NCBI RefSeq assembly: GCF_039962115.1
Contig: NZ_JAMPKJ010000032.1
Span: 1 to 64,000 of the forward strand
Source of the DNA: Funiculus sociatus GB2-C1
GTDB lineage: Bacteria > Cyanobacteriota > Cyanobacteriia > Cyanobacteriales > FACHB-T130
DNA length: 64,000 bases
Reading direction: 5' to 3'
Shown: piece by piece, positions 25,636 to 35,440 of the stretch
How the letters are laid out: every line of letters begins with the position of its first letter
Numbering within the stretch: the stretch's first letter is position 1
Position numbers and translations under genes: made by a program
The notes under the pieces: generated by a model
Database searches by the model: none
What the model was told of the DNA's origin: nothing
The model's input: only the letters and a program-made list of their open reading frames with translations

Positions 25636-28600
25636 ATGACATTTCAAAATTTTGTTTGCTGGCGTTCTCAACAAGTTCAGAGCATCATGAACGTGGAAGC
25701 AACTCAGCCTCCCGATCATATATTTTTAGCAACTCACCATCCAGTCGCCATGAAACGGGGGGAACTCATCAAGGGTGGCTCAGAGATTCGCTATAGTGAG
25801 GAGGAATTTCTAAGAGATTTTTTAGCAACAGAAGACTTTGCTTTTGTACCTGTTTTAGGAGAGTCAGGTACAGGAAAGTCACACCTAATCCGTTGGTTAG
25901 CAGCAAATATTCAATCAACCGATACACGCAAGGTTTTGCTGATTCCTAAAATTGGTACGAACTTAAACGATATTATTGGTCTTATCCTAAATATTGAGGG
26001 AATGGAGGGGGAGAAGTTTGATGAATATCGACAACGATTGAATAAAGCTACAAGTACATTAACAGAAGTTCAAGCTCGTGTCCAATTGCTTAATCAGTTA
26101 GCCGCCGCAGTAGGCGATAAGGGAAAGCGCGATCGCTCCAAACTCACTGATGAACAAAACTATTTAGTTGATGAGCTTCACTCCCTCTTGTATGATCCAT
26201 TTTTTCGAGAATATTGGCTCAAAGACGGCAGTATTATTCATCGTCTAGTTATTCACACTCTCGGACACCAAGATACATCCAAAGTTGTTGAGGAAATGAG
26301 AGACTTTTCCATTGATGACTTACCATTAAATGTTTTGGATTTGCCAAAAGCAGGACAGCAAGCACAAGAGTTTTACAGTTTTCTTATCAGTAATGACAAC
26401 CTACAAAAGGCAACCGTAGACTGGTTAAATCGTCACCGGGATGAAGCAATTACGCAGGTATTAAATCTTGGTCGGGAAGACCTGCAAAGATTAATGCGTG
26501 ACGTGCGTGAAACTTTAGCAGACAAGGGCATCGAGCTGGTTCTACTAGTTGAAGATTTTGCCAAGCTAAAAGGCATCGATCTAGAGGTACTAGAAGCGGT
26601 TTTAGCACAACCTCAACAACCAGGAAATAAGCCTCTATGTGCCATGCGAACTGCACTCGCTTGTACAACAGGGTACTATGACGGTTTAGTCAAGCGTTTT
26701 GATACGGTTCTGCAACGAGTTACCTTCAGTGTCAATCTAGATGTTGGCGCAGTTAGCAATCAATCCTTAGTCAATGAAGCAGACATCCAACAGTTTATCG
26801 CTCGATATCTTAATGCAGTTCGCTTGAAAGATGAGGAAATTCGTAATTGGGCAAAGGCTCAAAAAGAAGATGGAGTTAACAGAATAGAGACACCAAATTT
26901 CTGCGACGATTGCGAATATCAACAAGCTTGTCATGCTGCCTTTGGAGAGGTGAATAAAATAGGAATTTATCCCTTTACACCAAAAGCATTGAAACAAATG
27001 CTTAGTCGGGTCAATAGAGGAAACTTTAACCCTAGAATTTTGATTAAGGATGTCCTTAAATATACCCTAGAAAATTCCGTTACTGATATTCGACAAGGAC
27101 GTTTTCCTTCAGTTTCGCTGCAAGAACACTTTGGTAAAAAGAGGCTCAGTGCCATAGTTCAGGATGAAATTAGAGTCAAAGACCCTTTAAATGCTGCTCG
27201 ACGTGAGGTACTGCTCGATCTATGGACTGACAGTGATAATCTTGTTGATTTACCTGTTGAAGTTCATACGGCTTTCAATCTTCCACCATTGGGAGTCACC
27301 GTGCAGCAGACGCAAACTTCAACGGTAGTTCCGCGTACCAAGGAATCATCAGCAGTTTACAACCTAGAGCAGGAATTGCCCACAAGACAAGCTGAGGAAA
27401 TTACCACAAAACTAGATAACCAAATTGAAATTCTTAGTAACTGGAACAACCAGGACATTTTACCTCAAGATATCGAAAAACTAATTCGTGAATTTGTTTA
27501 TCCTGCCATTGTCGAGAGGATAGAATGGGATACAGAAATGTTATTGGAAGGAAGCTTTGCTGGTAGTGGAGGAAAAATATTTAAGCAACAAAATGTTATT
27601 GTTCAGAGTCAAAAAGTGACAAGAAGGGAAAAGTATCTTTCGGGAATTATTTTATCTCTCCCGCTTAATCCCGATGATGAGAAGGACTTTCGAGATACTA
27701 CGATCGCCTTCCAAGGCATTTTGCAGTATAGCTATTACAAGCATTGGAAGTTTCTTAATGGCGATCGCTACTTCCGTGCTTACGCTAAACAACTAGAACG
27801 ATGGAGCCAGTATGTAATAGAAGAGATTCGCCGTCGTCCCAGAGAGTCTGGTGAACCTTGGAATCCTGTCCCCGCAGCAGTGGAGTTACTGGCGATCGCA
27901 GCGCGAATGTCTGGACATCCTACCAGTTCTCTAGATGATTTAATTAATGCTTTGTTCCTAGATTTAGAGGATAAGGATGAGGCAAATCGAACTAAGACGT
28001 GGAAAGAGTTATTTAAGGTTTTTCAGAAAAATCGGAAACAGCTCTTAGAAATTGTCGAGAGTCGAATTGCTTGTACGAAAGGTAGTCGCTCGCCGTTCCA
28101 AATCATTGATACCGTTCAAATTATCGAACCTCTTAAAGATATTCGTAAAGAATGGCAACCTAAATGTGAAATTCCGAATGATTTACGCCAAGAATATGAG
28201 GTAATTCAGAAAGTTCGGCAAAAGATAAACGAATTACTGGTACAAGCAATCGAGGAAGAGCGCGAACGCCAACTTGGTGTTTACCAACTATTAGTCGCTG
28301 AGTTTGGGGAAGATATAAAGAAAAAAGATGTAATAGATGCTGTTAAGCAGGCAATGGATAAGGCAAGCGCAGCAGGTGTTTTTGGTCAAAAAAACGCAGA
28401 AAATCTAACATCTATAATAGACCAATTTCAGCGAACTCGCTTCGGTAATTATATAGAGACAATGAAACGTGTAAAGGCAGAAAATGAGAAAATAGATAGC
28501 GCCCCTACCAAACTGCTGCAATATCTAAGCGAAACCCATCAAAAAGCCATGAAGGATGCTTCAGAATTTCTTAAGGAAACCAATAGTTTTCTGGATACAT

Positions 28601-28731
28601 CCATAACTCGCGCACAGAATGACATTGGACAACTTAAATCAAATAAAGGTGGAACCGTTGAATTTAGCCTTCAAGCAATTAAAAGCGAATTAGCCCAATT
28701 GCGTAGTCTGGTTACTGAGATTAGAGGATGA
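25636..28731 (+). CDS. dpdH: DpdH, large P-loop ATPase
   Basis: A 1031-residue protein with a P-loop VLGESGTGKSHLIRW near residue 75 and an acidic hydrophobic strand ELVLLVEDFAKL near 300 that can serve as Walker B. A Cys-rich site CDDCEYQQAC lies near residues 422-431. The C-terminal third contains long coiled-coil helices (ERERQLGVYQLLVAEFGED onward). The layout recalls BREX/Dnd-type defence ATPases that organise other subunits. It starts two bases after dpdG. The name follows from the P-loop and its place in the dpd order. Confidence 0.82.
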   Translation: MTFQNFVCWRSQQVQSIMNVEATQPPDHIFLATHHPVAMKRGELIKGGSEIRYSEEEFLRDFLATEDFAFVPVLGESGTGKSHLIRWLAANIQSTDTRKVLLIPKIGTNLNDIIGLILNIEGMEGEKFDEYRQRLNKATSTLTEVQARVQLLNQLAAAVGDKGKRDRSKLTDEQNYLVDELHSLLYDPFFREYWLKDGSIIHRLVIHTLGHQDTSKVVEEMRDFSIDDLPLNVLDLPKAGQQAQEFYSFLISNDNLQKATVDWLNRHRDEAITQVLNLGREDLQRLMRDVRETLADKGIELVLLVEDFAKLKGIDLEVLEAVLAQPQQPGNKPLCAMRTALACTTGYYDGLVKRFDTVLQRVTFSVNLDVGAVSNQSLVNEADIQQFIARYLNAVRLKDEEIRNWAKAQKEDGVNRIETPNFCDDCEYQQACHAAFGEVNKIGIYPFTPKALKQMLSRVNRGNFNPRILIKDVLKYTLENSVTDIRQGRFPSVSLQEHFGKKRLSAIVQDEIRVKDPLNAARREVLLDLWTDSDNLVDLPVEVHTAFNLPPLGVTVQQTQTSTVVPRTKESSAVYNLEQELPTRQAEEITTKLDNQIEILSNWNNQDILPQDIEKLIREFVYPAIVERIEWDTEMLLEGSFAGSGGKIFKQQNVIVQSQKVTRREKYLSGIILSLPLNPDDEKDFRDTTIAFQGILQYSYYKHWKFLNGDRYFRAYAKQLERWSQYVIEEIRRRPRESGEPWNPVPAAVELLAIAARMSGHPTSSLDDLINALFLDLEDKDEANRTKTWKELFKVFQKNRKQLLEIVESRIACTKGSRSPFQIIDTVQIIEPLKDIRKEWQPKCEIPNDLRQEYEVIQKVRQKINELLVQAIEEERERQLGVYQLLVAEFGEDIKKKDVIDAVKQAMDKASAAGVFGQKNAENLTSIIDQFQRTRFGNYIETMKRVKAENEKIDSAPTKLLQYLSETHQKAMKDASEFLKETNSFLDTSITRAQNDIGQLKSNKGGTVEFSLQAIKSELAQLRSLVTEIRG

Positions 28732-28735
28732 ACCC

Positions 28736-29437
28736 ATGCTCCTAGAAAAATCACAAAAGATCATTGAGTTGTCGCAGGATAAAATTGCTCTCCAAAACTA
28801 TGCTGATAATCTTGACGGCTTTAAATCGAGACAACAAATAATTAGTCAAGCAGTCACGAGCATTACCCCCATTGTCAACGCATTTAGAGCGTTTCGTCAG
28901 CGAGGACTTGTTACTTTTGATTTAACACAGAAAGTGGACAAGTTATTGGAAATTATTACCATAGCGGAGGAAAACTTTCAGAAAGAACCGGAGTGGATTC
29001 TCGATAATAAAAACTTCAAAGGCAACATTTTTATATCCACTGTAGAAGGATTGATTAATACTCTTACACAGCAACTCTCACAATCCTGGAAAAACTACCT
29101 AGTTTTGCGAATTATTACTAATCAAGAAACGCTTAATCTGTTGGGTAGGGTTGATGCCTTTAAATCAACTGTACAAAAGATTAGAAACCTAGATGCACTC
29201 ATCCCGCGAGAGGAATTCCCTAAGAGCTGTGAGCAGTTTGAGAATATAGATAGATTGATTGATCAGTTGAGAGAGTCTTGGGATAGCCTTAATTCTGATG
29301 AAGTACCTGATGCAGTGCAGGACTTTCTCAAAGCTGCTGCTAATCAAGGAGCGCCTCTGACGCTTCTGACTCCAGAAGTTCAAGAGTGGATCGTTCGTCA
29401 TGAAATATCTGATTCTTTACGAATTCGCTTGACCTAA
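28736..29437 (+). CDS. dpdI: DpdI
   Basis: A 233-residue, almost entirely helical protein with no recognisable enzymatic motif, beginning four bases after dpdH and ending eight bases before dpdJ. Its heptad-like pattern suggests coiled-coil contacts, possibly with the coiled-coil end of DpdH. It is named by its place between DpdH and the DpdJ helicase. DpdI is reported as part of the restriction function in the Salmonella system, without a known activity. Confidence 0.72.
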   Translation: MLLEKSQKIIELSQDKIALQNYADNLDGFKSRQQIISQAVTSITPIVNAFRAFRQRGLVTFDLTQKVDKLLEIITIAEENFQKEPEWILDNKNFKGNIFISTVEGLINTLTQQLSQSWKNYLVLRIITNQETLNLLGRVDAFKSTVQKIRNLDALIPREEFPKSCEQFENIDRLIDQLRESWDSLNSDEVPDAVQDFLKAAANQGAPLTLLTPEVQEWIVRHEISDSLRIRLT

Positions 29438-29445
29438 AATTTTGA

Positions 29446-32400
29446 ATGGAAAAAAGGCGAAAGGTGACTACACAGTGGGATAAATTAATTCAAGAATTCC
29501 TCGATATTTTAGAACAGAAGGAAGTTCAACTCCTTTCTTGGGGAGTTGTGGATGGCGGATTCTCTGAGGATGAACTGGAAGAACTGGCTGAAGAATTCCT
29601 GACCGATAAAGAGGCTGATGAGGATGTTTGGGATTTTTTAGATGAGATGATAGAAGAACGGCGCTTGCTGTTTGAACTGAACCTCAGAGGGAATCGCCGT
29701 TTTCGCACCCGGATGGCAGAAGCCGTCAGATTATTTGCACGCTTACGTCAACTTTTCCCCAACAATAATTGGCAAACTGCACCCACTCTTGTTGCTGATT
29801 ATCGCTTTCAGATTCGTCCGCGAGTTTATCCACGACGGCACATTTCCCCAGAAAAAGCGATCGCACAGCTTGAAGCCGAAAAACTACTAAACCCCATCAG
29901 GCAAAAGGCGCTTGAGGCGATGCTGAGTTCACCCAACCGAGGTGAACTCCATCTGGCAGATTTCCAGTTACGTGCCACGATGCAGATGCTGCGGAACTTG
30001 AACAGTACCAAAAGCCGAGGCACAATCGTCTGCGCCGGAACTGGAACGGGAAAGACTTTGACATTTTACCTGCCAGCGCTGTCACACATTGCGGGTTTGG
30101 TGAAAAAGAATCAGTTTTGGAGCAAGGGACTCGCCATTTATCCCCGCAATGAACTGCTCAAAGACCAGTTTTCTGAAACCTATATTGAAGCACGCCGTCT
30201 GGATGTTGTCCTCCAGGCAGAGGGGAAGCGAAAAATCCTTATCGGTGCGTTCTTTGGACTGACTCCAAGAAAAGCTTCTTTAGAAGATAAGCAATTGAAT
30301 CGGTGGCAATCGGAAGCTGGGGGGTTTACCTGTCCCTACTTGCGATGTCCCAGATGCGAGGGTGCGCTATCCTGGCGACGGGTGGATGTGGAGGCAGGTA
30401 AAGAGCGACTTTCTTGTATGACCCAGTCTTGTGCTGCTGTCATTCAGGAAGACGAGGTGGTTTTGACTCGCGATCGCATGACGAAAACGCCTCCCGATTT
30501 AGTCTTCACCACTACAGAAATGTTGAATCGATCGATGGGGGACTCCCAGTACAGTCATGTATTCGGCATCGGTGCAGAGAAACCGCCTCAGATGGTACTG
30601 CTGGATGAGGTGCATACTTACACTGGAATTCATGGGGCGCAAGTGGCTTATCTGCTGCGGCGGTGGCAGAAGGTCATTAATAAAAAAGTACAATTCACCG
30701 GACTCTCGGCGACGCTGCAAAGTGCTGAGGAATTTTTTACCCAACTTACGGGTCTTTCCCCTGGTTCGGTAAAAGAAATTTCTCCCGGTGAAGACCTGTT
30801 GGCGGAGGGGATGGAGTATCAACTGGTTCTCAGGGGCGACCCGGTGTCGGGGACAAGTTTGCTCTCTACCAGTATCCAGACGGCAATGCTGTTGCGGCGC
30901 GTACTCGACCCCTCTCTCGACCCACCCAGTCACGGAATTTATGGTTCCCGCGTCTTTGCCTTCACCGATGATTTGGATGTCACCAATCGCTTATTCCACA
31001 ACCTTTTAGATGCTGAAGGTCGGGACAGTTGGGGTCGTCCGCTACCACGACGACAGCCACTGGCGGTTTTGCGATCGCATGGTGCTGCCAATAGTGCAGA
31101 ACGCCTCATCGCCGGACAATCCTGGCACCTGTGCGAGGAAATCGGTCATGCGCTGCAAATCCCCTTGAGTATTGGACGCACCAGTTCTCAGGATACAGGC
31201 GTTACCCCAGATTCAGACGCGGTTGTTGCTACTGCTGCCCTGGAAGTGGGATTTAATGACCCGGAAGTGGGTGCGGTGATGCAGCACAAGGCACCCAGAG
31301 ATATGGCATCGTTTCTCCAGCGGAAGGGACGGGCGGGACGGCGCAGAACGATGCGACCTTGGACAGTGGTGGTGCTTTCGGATTACGGACGCGATCGCAT
31401 TGCTTATCAAGGTTATGATGTCCTGTTTAACCCCATCTTGGAAAAGCGATCGCTCCCTATCGCCAACCGCTATGTTCTACGAATTCAAGCGGTTTTCGCC
31501 TTCATGGATTGGGTGGCTCAACAACTTCCGGCTAGAACTAGCAAAGGGAGTGTGTGGAATGACTTTGCCAGTCCGTCTACCTATGCAAGCGTTCGCCAGC
31601 GGCAGGAAATCACCCTAACTGAGAATATTCTAGAAACCGAGGCGGGGCAACGCGACCTGGAAGCTTACCTGCAATCGGCACTGCACCTCACTAGGGATGA
31701 AGCCGAGTCAATTCTGTGGGAACCGCCGAGGTCGTTGATGATGGCAGTGCTTCCCACGTTGTTGCGGCGGCTGAAGTCTGGGTGGAAGCGGATTCCCATT
31801 CACTCCGATGAATCAGATCAAGATTACCAGGTTCCCTTCGCACCTTTGCCGGATTTCGTTCCCCCGAACTTATTTAGCGATTTGCTGTTGCCAGAGGTGA
31901 CGATTACCACGCCGCCAGCGACGCGCAACAGCGAACCGGATGTCAACCCCATGCCGATTGTCCAAGCGCTGAAAACCTTTGCGCCTGGGAGAGCAACGCG
32001 CCGATTTGGGGTGCAGCATATCCGTGCGACTCACTGGATTGCCCCGCCAGATTTGCAGCGTTCAGAGCAGGAGTTGACCGTTGAGGACTACTGTAGCGAA
32101 TTTGAGGAAGCAGGGAATTTTCAGTTTTGGCAAGACGGACAGGTTGTTGAGATTCGCTGCGTTCGTCCTTGGGCGCTGAATCCGACCCAAGTTCCGGCTG
32201 ATGTCTCCATCACGTCCAATGCTCAGTTGGAATGGCGCACTCAGCTTGTACCGCCGGACTCCGGCACAAAACTGGATTTGCCTCAAGGTTCCCCCTGGTG
32301 CCAAATTATTGAAGAGGTTTGCTGCTTCAGCCACAGCCAACAATCGCCTGTGGAGGTGCGACGGTTTGCGATCGCATCCCATGCTAACCTCCGCTTCCGC

Positions 32401-32598
32401 AACGGTGGGGAATTGGATACTACGATCGCTTTACGCAGAAACAGGATGGTTGCCCTGCTGCAATCGGGTTTGCCCAATCGGTTGATGCTCTGGTGTTTCG
32501 CTTCCGCATCCCAGCTAGTTTCAGAATTAGCCCCAGTGACGCGAATCGGGAGAAGATTCGGGCGTTTCGGACGGCGTATTTCCGGCATCGGGTCTTGA
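29446..32598 (+). CDS. dpdJ: DpdJ helicase, N-terminal part of a frameshifted gene
   Basis: 1050 residues holding the two RecA lobes of a DEAD/DEAH-type helicase: CAGTGTGKTLTFYLPALS (near 197), LLDEVHTYTGIHGAQVAYLL (near 385), FTGLSATLQ, ATAALEVGFNDPEVG and FLQRKGRAGRRR (near 628). Between the lobes is a Cys-rich insert (CPYLRCPRCEGAL and a later CxxxxC). The last 30-60 residues are out of frame: from about 32403 the next frame reads DGCPAAIGFAQSVDALVFRF, the natural entry into the DUF1998-type domain encoded by the next frame. A net loss of one base would explain it. DpdJ is probably involved in restriction, and this copy is likely inactive unless the shift is a sequencing error or is suppressed. 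Confidence 0.82.
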   Translation: MEKRRKVTTQWDKLIQEFLDILEQKEVQLLSWGVVDGGFSEDELEELAEEFLTDKEADEDVWDFLDEMIEERRLLFELNLRGNRRFRTRMAEAVRLFARLRQLFPNNNWQTAPTLVADYRFQIRPRVYPRRHISPEKAIAQLEAEKLLNPIRQKALEAMLSSPNRGELHLADFQLRATMQMLRNLNSTKSRGTIVCAGTGTGKTLTFYLPALSHIAGLVKKNQFWSKGLAIYPRNELLKDQFSETYIEARRLDVVLQAEGKRKILIGAFFGLTPRKASLEDKQLNRWQSEAGGFTCPYLRCPRCEGALSWRRVDVEAGKERLSCMTQSCAAVIQEDEVVLTRDRMTKTPPDLVFTTTEMLNRSMGDSQYSHVFGIGAEKPPQMVLLDEVHTYTGIHGAQVAYLLRRWQKVINKKVQFTGLSATLQSAEEFFTQLTGLSPGSVKEISPGEDLLAEGMEYQLVLRGDPVSGTSLLSTSIQTAMLLRRVLDPSLDPPSHGIYGSRVFAFTDDLDVTNRLFHNLLDAEGRDSWGRPLPRRQPLAVLRSHGAANSAERLIAGQSWHLCEEIGHALQIPLSIGRTSSQDTGVTPDSDAVVATAALEVGFNDPEVGAVMQHKAPRDMASFLQRKGRAGRRRTMRPWTVVVLSDYGRDRIAYQGYDVLFNPILEKRSLPIANRYVLRIQAVFAFMDWVAQQLPARTSKGSVWNDFASPSTYASVRQRQEITLTENILETEAGQRDLEAYLQSALHLTRDEAESILWEPPRSLMMAVLPTLLRRLKSGWKRIPIHSDESDQDYQVPFAPLPDFVPPNLFSDLLLPEVTITTPPATRNSEPDVNPMPIVQALKTFAPGRATRRFGVQHIRATHWIAPPDLQRSEQELTVEDYCSEFEEAGNFQFWQDGQVVEIRCVRPWALNPTQVPADVSITSNAQLEWRTQLVPPDSGTKLDLPQGSPWCQIIEEVCCFSHSQQSPVEVRRFAIASHANLRFRNGGELDTTIALRRNRMVALLQSGLPNRLMLWCFASASQLVSELAPVTRIGRRFGRFGRRISGIGS

Positions 32599-34019
32599 CG
32601 GATGAGGGATTATGTGCACTCACCAATGTGTTTCAGCGGGATTGGCTGTGTCAAATCTATCTGTCAATGCTCTCTGCTCGCGCTTTGGCAGACCAAGTTT
32701 CTCTGGCTGAGGCGTTTGAGGCTCTCAGGGGTGAAGATATGGGTGAGGAAATGGCAGAGGTGCTGGAAAACATCTTTCAGACGTTGAATGTGGAGGAGAC
32801 GTTACTGGAAGAAGGGGAAGAACGGGATGAATTGGCACCCGACCGGACGCAGGGGCGGCAGAGGGTACACGACCGACTGCGAGGACTTTGCAACCTTGAG
32901 GCGGTTCAAAGGATTTTAAATCACCTTGCGCCAGTGCTTTGGTCAGAGCCAGATGAGGAGTGGCATCGGTGGGCGGCGCTGCGATTTAAGGCGACGCTGG
33001 GAGGGGCGTTGCTGGATGCTTGCGGGCAGTTGTGTCCTCAGTCTGATGCGGTTGAGCTGATTTTGGATATCGATCCGGGAGTGCGATCGGAATCGCCGGA
33101 TGCTGCTGCTATCCCTTCAGGAGTGGAGGAAATCTGGATTACAGAGTCTACAATTGGCGGCGGCGGGGTAATTGAGGAAATTTTACGGCGCTATGCGGCT
33201 GACCCGGCGAATTTCTTTCGGTTGGCTAGTAGTGCGCTTGAGCCTTCGGATTTCGAGATTGTGGACTCGGAACTGACTCGGTTACTGGAGTTGACCGAAA
33301 CGAGTGCTGAGGTAGCTGAGGCAATGGGGGATGTGCGGTCGGCAACAGGGTATGGTGAACTGAAACAGGCAAGCGATCGCCTCCGGAAAGTGCTGTCTTC
33401 TCAGGGGATTTTGGTGACGCATCCGGTGATGACGGCGATTAATGCACGGGTTTTGCGTCCGGGGAGTAATCAGGAAACGGATAAGCTGCTGCTGGATTTG
33501 ATTCGGTTGTGGCATGAGGAGGAGGAACGGTTAGGGATTGAGATTGATGCGCGGGTTTTTGCTTATGTAGTCAGCAATGATGACCAGTTGGATCGAGCGT
33601 TGTCGCATCTGGGTTTGGTTCAGCCTAATCCCTATTGGCGGTTTCAAGCGATTTATGGGTTGCTGTGGTCTAGAGGGAATATTTTGCGATCGCGTGCTTT
33701 GTCTTCCTACAATCCGTTTGCGGTGCTTCCCGATGCGGATCGAGAGCTGTTGCTGGATGTGTTACAAAAGGATGAATACACAGTTTGGCTGGATAATCCG
33801 GATTGGCGGGAGCAGGTGGCAGAGGCGTTTAAACGGGGTATCTCGGTTTCGCTGATTGCTCATCCTGATGCAAAGAGGGATTTGAAGTCGGCGATTTTGG
33901 GTTTGGCGGCGGAACCTGTGGAGCTTGGGTTTTTGCAGGTTTATCCGCAGGTTGAGGGGGTGCAGAGGCATCCGCGTGGGTTTGCCGTGAGGTTGAGGAT
34001 GAGGGAGGCGGTGCAGTGA
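32493..34019 (+). CDS. dpdJ: DpdJ C-terminal part, DUF1998-type domain, out of frame
   Basis: Carries the C-terminal 500 residues of DpdJ, including LGGALLDACGQLCPQSDAVE and EEIWITESTIGGGGVIEEIL, the pattern of DUF1998 domains fused to or paired with phage-defence helicases. The listed GTG is not a real start: the homologous reading continues upstream in this frame to about 32403, inside the first ORF. The two pieces together give about 1520 residues, a normal size for DpdJ. A separately translated fragment is possible but no ribosome site is visible. Confidence 0.75.
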   Translation: MFRFRIPASFRISPSDANREKIRAFRTAYFRHRVLTDEGLCALTNVFQRDWLCQIYLSMLSARALADQVSLAEAFEALRGEDMGEEMAEVLENIFQTLNVEETLLEEGEERDELAPDRTQGRQRVHDRLRGLCNLEAVQRILNHLAPVLWSEPDEEWHRWAALRFKATLGGALLDACGQLCPQSDAVELILDIDPGVRSESPDAAAIPSGVEEIWITESTIGGGGVIEEILRRYAADPANFFRLASSALEPSDFEIVDSELTRLLELTETSAEVAEAMGDVRSATGYGELKQASDRLRKVLSSQGILVTHPVMTAINARVLRPGSNQETDKLLLDLIRLWHEEEERLGIEIDARVFAYVVSNDDQLDRALSHLGLVQPNPYWRFQAIYGLLWSRGNILRSRALSSYNPFAVLPDADRELLLDVLQKDEYTVWLDNPDWREQVAEAFKRGISVSLIAHPDAKRDLKSAILGLAAEPVELGFLQVYPQVEGVQRHPRGFAVRLRMREAVQ

Positions 34020-34183
34020 AGAAAAATTCAGTCTCAAGCTCTTTCAATTCGGGCTATGAATAGCACAACTAGAAGTTTGTTCAAATCCTTGTTTAGTGAG
34101 GATTTTGCATCTACGTATAATTGACGCGAGTGGCAAAAATAATTGACACCAAATATAACTTCTCGTTTTAGCCATTGAAATTA

Positions 34184-35440
34184 ATGACAACAGATCAGTT
34201 AGATTTTGCTCTTAGCCGTTACAAGGCAGCACTTGATGTAATCGAGAAAGGAGAAAAAAATCTATCAGCCGAAGCCGTTCTTTGCGTATTGATGGCTCGC
34301 GATGCAGTTCAGTCTGCCTTAACTGATACCCGCCAAATTCCTGAAGAGAAAGTTATTCAAGTTGTTGAGTTAGATAATCGCGTAAGAGAACAGGGTAAAC
34401 GCATTGTTCAAACGGTTAATCTAGCAGATTTGCGTACTATTTTAAAACCTCCAGAGGATGCCTGGTGGTGGTTTTTACCGGAGCCGCTCCATCGGTTAGA
34501 TGTTGTGGACTGGTTGTGGAATGGATTGACGATTACTTCCCTAACAGCTTCATTGAGTCTATTAGTAGACATTTCCAACCGTTTTTTGAGCGGTGGGTTG
34601 GATTTAGTTGGCTCTTTTGCCGTGATTTTCCCCAGTATATCGGCACTGTTAACAGTTGGCGGTGTGTTAACCAAGGCAGGAAGCCAAGGTATAGAGCAAG
34701 TTTTAGCCAAACTAAGAATTGATAACCATCTCTGGCAGGAGATTAAGTTTGGATTTTCCCTGCTACTTTTACTAAGTTTAATTGGCTTTCGGTATCGCCT
34801 ACCCAGTATTTCTGACTACTTTAATCACCAAGGGTTTGAAAACTACAAGAATAGCAATTGGGGAAGTGCTAAGTCTGATTACGAGAGAGCTATTAGCCTT
34901 AATCCAGATAATGCGGAAGCTCACTACAATTTGGGACGACTTTACGAACAGTTACAAGAAATAGATAAAGCTGAAACTCAGTACAAGTTTGCTGTGGGTG
35001 GAGACTTTAGTACTGCCCACAGCGCTCTAGCACGTTTGTATATTCAGAAAAAAAAGTATGCAGAAGCAGTACTTCTGATATACAGAGGATTAGAATTGGT
35101 TAGAGCGGAAAATAAAAAAACAAGAAAGGAAAATAAAAAACTATTATATGAATTGCATAAAAACTTGGGTTGGGTACGTGTGGAGCAAGAACGTTATACT
35201 GAAGCTCGGATTGCACTTGAAAGCGCAATTACTATAGAAAAATCGATTTCTCTAGATGAAGTCACAGGCTCTGCTCATTGTTTGTTAGCCCAAGCTCTGG
35301 AAGAGAACCGTAAAAGTACTCCGGAAAAGGCACTGCCAGAATGGGATTTATGTATTGCATATGGCACTCCACGCTCTCCAGAGGAAGATGAGTGGTTTTA
35401 CATAGCAAATCAACGTTTGAACGCCAAGGGAGCGAAGTAA
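34184..35440 (+). CDS. Membrane-anchored TPR protein
   Basis: About 418 residues; ATG chosen over a TTG three codons upstream. The N-terminal 100 residues are helical, then three hydrophobic segments (around 108-128, 138-160 and 185-203) make an inner-membrane anchor. The C-terminal half has TPR repeats, clearest in YKNSNWGSAKSDYERAISLN and AHYNLGRLYEQLQEIDKAET. It is the first of three same-direction genes with TPR repeats ending in a CHAT protease, and its stop overlaps the next start (TAATG). It may position or sense for that protease. The cassette sits between dpdJ and dpdK. Confidence 0.7.
   Translation: MTTDQLDFALSRYKAALDVIEKGEKNLSAEAVLCVLMARDAVQSALTDTRQIPEEKVIQVVELDNRVREQGKRIVQTVNLADLRTILKPPEDAWWWFLPEPLHRLDVVDWLWNGLTITSLTASLSLLVDISNRFLSGGLDLVGSFAVIFPSISALLTVGGVLTKAGSQGIEQVLAKLRIDNHLWQEIKFGFSLLLLLSLIGFRYRLPSISDYFNHQGFENYKNSNWGSAKSDYERAISLNPDNAEAHYNLGRLYEQLQEIDKAETQYKFAVGGDFSTAHSALARLYIQKKKYAEAVLLIYRGLELVRAENKKTRKENKKLLYELHKNLGWVRVEQERYTEARIALESAITIEKSISLDEVTGSAHCLLAQALEENRKSTPEKALPEWDLCIAYGTPRSPEEDEWFYIANQRLNAKGAK

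Noticed and set aside
32403-32598. Programmed -1 frameshift in dpdJ
   Set aside because: No slippery X-XXY-YYZ heptamer with a downstream hairpin was seen in the overlap; mutation or sequencing error is more likely.
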